DNA of 64,000 bases from Synanceia verrucosa (lineage: Eukaryota > Chordata > Actinopteri > Perciformes > Synanceiidae). The notes under the pieces are model-generated. The model saw nothing but the letters and a program-made list of their open reading frames with translations. It did not search any database and was not told the DNA's origin. Below, piece by piece: positions 58,871 through 64,000 of the stretch. The first letter of the stretch is position 1. The number at the start of each line of letters is the position of its first letter. Made by a program: the position numbers and the translations under genes. Location of the stretch: positions 9,842,501 to 9,906,500 of the forward strand of contig CM056561.1 in assembly GCA_029721515.1 (NCBI GenBank), in the 5' to 3' direction.

Positions 58871-61800
58871 GTCAGTAATTAGGGAGTCCCTGCTCCTGGT
58901 GTCATTGTTTATTCAATCTCAGCTGATTGTCACCACAGTATGTACAGTAAACCACCTGCCTGGTCGTTGCATACGATGATGTGAATTATGGTCAGTGTTG
59001 AAGTTACAGCTGGAAGAGTAGAAGAGGAGAGGACTCAATCAAAGAGGATAAGAAATCAATTACATTTTTTAATCTTTATATGTTTTCCCCTTCTTCTTCT
59101 GCCTACTTTTGAGCTTTTACGATATATAGAGGAAATAAAGCATTTTCACCACTGTGCTTCATTCCAGATGTTGTTATAAAAGTACCTGTGTGTTTGAAAG
59201 ATTAGATAAGATGAAGATGACAAATTAAATGATCCTTAGCATTTGCTTAAACTGAACAATCAGAGGGATCTCTCTCACCAACAGGTTGCACCAGCAACCA
59301 CTGCACAATCAGCCCAAAAAACTCGCACCACAGAAAGACAAGTAACGGTGTGGGACGAACCATGATGACTAGACCCATAGATGTTCATCAGTGGCCAAGA
59401 GACGCCATTGACTATAACCATGCTAGCTGCTCTGTGATGCTGAACTCCGGCACAGCTGTGCTTTGAGCTTCATACTAATTTTAGCTAGCTGACCTGTACA
59501 ATGTCAAGCTGATTTTTAGCAGGTGTGTTACCATGCTTATATTTGCTAATAGCACTAAATACACAAAAATGAATAGATGATGGCACTAAACAGAGTATTC
59601 ATCCTCTGGAGAGAATGAATGGCAATACAAAATGTGTTTTCTCATCCAATAGTTGTTGACTTATTACAGTTTGGACCAAATGGGAGACACTTTATTATTT
59701 ATACACTTTATCATATAAGCAACAACTCCAGCAACAAGACAGCTGAAAAGAGTTTTCTCAGTCCTTGGTAGGGTCCAGGGTTTCTCCTCACACTCCCGTC
59801 CCGGATCTCTTCTCCCTGTGAAGAGCTGTACAGCAAGAGTTTCCCACTGAGACCAAATCAAAGTGCTGCCACTTAAACATGGGGAAAATTCGTCTTCTAA
59901 TCCATGTGCACAAATCTGACCTGATACCATCTGCAGTCCTCAGAGATCAAAGGTTGATCCTGCATCTATGAATTATACATCGTCAGACATGGCGTGTCAA
60001 GGGTTATTCATGTATGCAAGCAAAGAAGATCCATTGGTAAAGCACAGGCGTCCCCAACAGAGAATGCAAAGCTCTGCTGCATTTATTGTTCAAAATGTAT
60101 ATATCGATATAACAGGCCTGTCAGGCACTTGAGTCTTTTTTTATGTTCTCAGTCTTGAATTTCTTATACATAGATTGCATTAAAGCTGTCTGTTGCTGGT
60201 TTTGGCTTCTCAGTGTGAGAATTTTCTGCTCTTCTTTGCCCTACAGTATATCATTGCAAATTAAATGTTTTTGAGATAGGTTGGGCAAAACAAGCAATTT
60301 GAGGATTTGATTTGATGATTGCTGTTTCACATTTTTGGAACCAAAAATTAATTGATTAATTTAAATCAAATATATTTAAATTAAGTATTTGATGCAGTCT
60401 TACTTTTCTTTGGCTTTACTACCTACCTGGTGACATTTTCTCATAGATAGCCTTAAGGATCTGAAGAATTGCTTTGCTGAGTCTTTGCTGAAAAGCATAC
60501 TGTGAAAATGGTATAACATGCATTTTACTAAAATGTCAAAAAGTCTTGCTGTTGATTTGTAGCCCATGCGTCACGTTGTGTCCCATGTTAACAACATTCA
60601 GTATCACTGGAAAAATGTATTGTTTCAAACCCAAAGTTATTGTTGATTTTTCCTGAACCTGGTTTTGCTGCTACTAGTGGCACTACTGGCACACTCTTAC
60701 TGGGCTGTTCATTGTGCCATAGATTTATATGGGTTTATATTATAGTTTCAAAGGCTGGTGCAATTTTTAGAGATGCTAAAGGGTGCCTTTTGCATTGGTA
60801 TCACCAAGAATGGGCTGAAATTCGTGATGAGCGGTCAACTGAAAACCTTGGCCGAAAGAAATCCCTCCAACATCTATGTAAGTCCATTCACACACTGCAG
60901 GATTAATGGTTAATTGCCTTGAGCCATACACATGAGCATCACCAGCAAAGGAGGAGAAAGAAGACATGCTTGCAATTCATCATTGGTTAATATCTGTCTT
61001 TCCATACCCGAGGTCATCTGAATGATTGCGGAACTCGTCTCTCTGCACCTCTTTAGCATTTGTATTGATTACATTAATTTCTTCTGAGGGCGAATCATTT
61101 CCAAATAACAATAAAAGCCATTTTGTCGAATCTTGAAGATTTGATGTTCATTATCATCCGTAATATAGACTACAGCCACAGAAATAAAAAAAAAAAAAAT
61201 ATCCAAATGAAAGATAGTGCTAGCATTAGCATATATTTTAAGGAGATTTTTTTTGGACACTGAACTGGTTCAATGCAGCAAGAAAAAAAAAATACATCAG
61301 AGTGTGGATGTGATTGTAATGTTTGAGGCACCTGCACCTCCCCCTCACACCTCCTCATTCTACTTAACCCCAGCACTAATGTGCTAGCCTGTTCTCCGTG
61401 CTATACGTCCTGTGGAGGAGATTATGGAAAGGAAAATGTTCAGTGTTGGTATGCAGAAACACACATCACATGTTCTCTATATACATTCACTACATGCCAT
61501 TAATAGAGGAAGATAACCTTGAGCATGTAGAAACATACTAAGACAGAAACACATCAGCACACAGACCTTCACTTGGCAAAGGAAGCAAATCTGCGTGGAC
61601 CAAAGCGAAGCTGAGGAAGCCTCCCCCAGGACAAACCTTTGGCTGTTGCATGTTGCCGCAGTGAACAGCTTAAGACACACATGTACCAGAGGCAAAAAGC
61701 TAATGTTGCTCTTTAGCTTAAAGATGATGTAGGCTATGTAGCTACGCCAATTATGTGGGCATGAGTTTTTGAGTATGTTTGCATACATGTGTGCGTGGGC

Positions 61801-63059
61801 TAGAGAGAAGTGGTGGAACAGAGGGAGTTCACAATGATGAAAACAAGGTAGAGAGTGTTTGAGTGTTTGAATGTGTAATTCACTCATCTTCATCCTGCAT
61901 AGAAGAACAACATAGAAATAAGCTGTCATCAGTGTGAAACAAGTTATGATGTGATAAAATGGATAGCGCAAAGTCTTCCTGATAAGACAGCCCATTCTCA
62001 TTGCCAGGGCATCAAATACTGATGGCCTTCATCGGTATGACATAGACGTGGCATTTGATTAACTACAACATAAAACTGTTTGAGGCAGGAGTTAATGCTC
62101 AGGGAAAGTACACTGTGAGTGTTGGTGATGTAGTTATATGAGCCCAATTAACATAGCTACAGGATAAAGTCCTGTGTGTCACGTTGGCAGCAACTTCAGA
62201 GTTGACGACCTTGAAGACTTCAGGAAACAATACTCACAGGTGGACTGGGTTCCATGACAACGGCTCCTTCAACGATGATCTCCACCACAATGTCCTGAAA
62301 CTAGATGATCATCATGGCAGCCACTGCCACCTCCTCATAAACAGTGTGTAAAATATGTACTCATGAGAATTATTGGTCATGTCTTTAATGTTAAATACAG
62401 TAAGTCTTAAATGTATTGCACTAGCAATCACAACTTTGTAAATCTACGTATGAGAAAGTAAATACAAGAACTGATTGAATTTACAAGAACAGATAATGAA
62501 GCAAATAACATTCAGTAATAGTAAATAGTTATATCGAACAGTCTCCTAATGACATTGCCATAATATGAAACTGAAATGTGAATTATGTTTTGAGGAAACT
62601 GCTTTCTCCCATACTGCATTTGTCTTCAAAGTATCACAAATATCCTCATCCATCATACCTGAGGACACACAACTATCAAAACAGCTCATTTTTATGACAG
62701 CATTTTTCATTTTGCAGAAAGCTCCGAAATGTAATTTTTCAACATTTTCTGATTTCCCCAAAAGCAATCACTGTAATGCATCACAGCTGCAAAATGAATT
62801 GTATTTGCCTCGTTTTACTTGTCTCTTACTTTTACTTGTGTCCTTACCAGCCTTGACTCATATTAAAAGATTGCTCATTTTAGTTACGTCAAAATTCAAT
62901 GACAACCTTCAATTCCGTATGTCAATCAGACAACCTTTGCTCTGCTTTGAATGGGTTTCAGTGGACAGACTTTTCACTTAGCATTTCTGTGGCATTGCTT
63001 CCTTTGCTCTTGTGCTAATGGACAACGCAATGCAAATTGTACTGTAGTGGTCAAATTTG
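58871..63059. other. Intergenic stretch, no gene recognised
   Basis: AT-rich sequence. The longest frame here is 174 codons on the minus strand (62001-61477). It lacks known motifs, splice context and a convincing composition, so I treat it as chance. Confidence 0.5.
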
Positions 63060-63365
63060 ATGCAAGTGCCAGTGAAGGATGGTGATGAAGGGTTGAATGG
63101 GTGAGGGCTGAGAAGAAGTGGAGAGTGGGTGAGGTAAAGAAAGAATAGGGGAGTGATGATGGAGAACAGAGGGGGAGGGGGGATTGAAGAAGGTATTTGT
63201 ATGGCAGAAATGGGGGTCGCAGTGTTTTTGATGAGCATGGATGTGAGTGCGTGTGTGTATGATGTGTGTGCGATGGGGGAAGGGTTGTGTGTAAAAGGGG
63301 GTTGGGCTGATCAGTAGAAGTGGTTAGTGGGTGCCTGTGAGAGATAAATGGGCAGGGAGGCGTTA
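63060..63365. other. Cytosine-poor, G-rich strand-asymmetric tract
   Basis: For about 300 bp the plus strand is dominated by G, A and T with very few C. It contains many GGG runs (for example GGGGGAGGGGGG near 63170-63181). The minus-strand open frame across it (132 codons, Pro/Ser/His-rich) is a product of the composition, not a recognisable protein. Confidence 0.6.
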
Positions 63366-64000
63366 TTGACAATAATTAATAGAAGATGAAGGCGATTCAT
63401 GGCCAGTCATTCTCCATTTAGAAATTTAAATATGAAGACAGAGTTGTCAGTAGTGATTTTCTCAAGTCATATGCTGTGGAAAGATCCTGAAAGATATGGA
63501 TGGAAGGCTGAGTCAGGGGTTTCCAAAGCTACAAGAAAGTGGTGTCCACCGAGCAGCTGGTGAGATTTAGAGTGGTCCGAGTTAAACCAGAATTTGACAG
63601 CATTACAGACAATAAATTCAAATTCAAATTAAAAATACATTTTTTCAACAAATGAATTTCCATGGAAAAGCCACCACCAGAGGTTTCAGGTAAAATTAAT
63701 CTATGTGAAGCTGAACAGTGGACACTAAGTTAAAATAAGATATTGCTGTGGTGATTGATGTTAAATAATACTTATTTGGAACAGATATGAGCACCAGATG
63801 AACCACCTCACCATAACTAGTTGACCAAAGCTTGTAACCCTGTGCTATACTTGTATTTGTGTATCTTTTGTATGACCGAGACCTAATACTGAGCTTAATC
63901 AGGTTATGTATGAAATTAATTCACTTTGTATGAATTTGTGTCTGAGCATATTTAAAAATTAATTAGGAAAATATCATGATTTAAAACAGAGTATCTTCTT
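63366..64000. other. Intergenic end of window, nothing recognised
   Basis: AT-rich, without recognisable exon or repeat boundaries. Confidence 0.5.

Noticed and set aside
61477..62001. Longest open frame outside the kinase, 174 codons on the minus strand
   Set aside because: No recognisable domain, no splice partners and no promoter or polyadenylation context. Frames of this size are expected in 64 kb of AT-rich DNA.
62974..63372. 132-codon Pro/Ser/His-rich minus-strand frame
   Set aside because: It only mirrors the cytosine-poor composition of the plus strand. The residues are those of pyrimidine-rich codons.
1..64000. CRISPR arrays, operons, phage or bacterial defence systems
   Set aside because: No regularly spaced repeats, no clustered co-directional ORFs and no prokaryotic signals. 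The sequence is clearly vertebrate.
1..64000. tRNA, rRNA, snRNA or well-known miRNA genes
   Set aside because: The only tRNA-like sequences are SINE heads, which lack a complete cloverleaf. I recognised no familiar miRNA sequence by eye; this would need a covariance-model search.

Overview
The window reads as vertebrate nuclear DNA, most likely from a teleost fish. It is AT-rich and intron-bearing, with many (CA)n/(GT)n microsatellites, several copies of a tRNA-headed SINE ending in an (ATGG)n tail, a decayed Tc1-like transposon, and a PIF/Harbinger relic whose Myb/SANT-like protein can still be read. No bacterial, phage or organellar organisation is visible. I cannot name the species.

I can support one complete protein-coding gene: a PIM-family serine/threonine kinase on the minus strand, best called pim1. 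Its six coding exons lie between 23356 and 21581. All five introns start with GT and end with AG, and the phases join without error into a 332-residue protein. Key residues fall at the same numbers as in human PIM1 (K67, E89, P123, D167, D186). Upstream is a compact promoter (CCAAT, two GC boxes, TATA-like). The leader carries two short uORFs and an in-frame stop-free extension without an AUG. The 3'UTR runs about 1.27 kb to a single AATAAA and holds an AU-rich element, a Pumilio-type site and a miR-33-type seed match. A (GT)21 tract sits where the polypyrimidine tract of intron 1 should be.

Everything else looks intergenic. By region: 1-10 kb holds hairpins, a palindromic pair of SINE pieces and a repeat bounded by GTCCCCACA motifs; 10.2-10.9 kb is the Harbinger relic; 16.3-16.7 kb is a SINE; 20.2-24.4 kb is pim1; 28-37 kb has two inverted-terminal elements and small tandem duplications; 43.1-44.5 kb is a cluster made of a hairpin, a DNA transposon with a 9-bp target duplication and a SINE with a 13-bp target duplication; 49.9-50.6 kb is a second, larger copy of that DNA transposon carrying the start of a RecQ-like helicase gene; 55.7-56.9 kb is a probable solo LTR next to the Tc1 relic; 58.2-58.9 kb is a GC-rich block; 63.1-63.4 kb is a cytosine-poor, G-rich tract.

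The most unusual signal is the transposon family at 43.7 and 49.9 kb. Both copies have long TIRs starting T(A/G)A(C/T)CTGACTCTCGCC or close variants and 9-bp target duplications, and both keep the same start codon context for a helicase-like ORF. This suggests that the RecQ-like helicase belongs to the family and was not captured by one copy. The second signal is the pim1 splice-site microsatellite.
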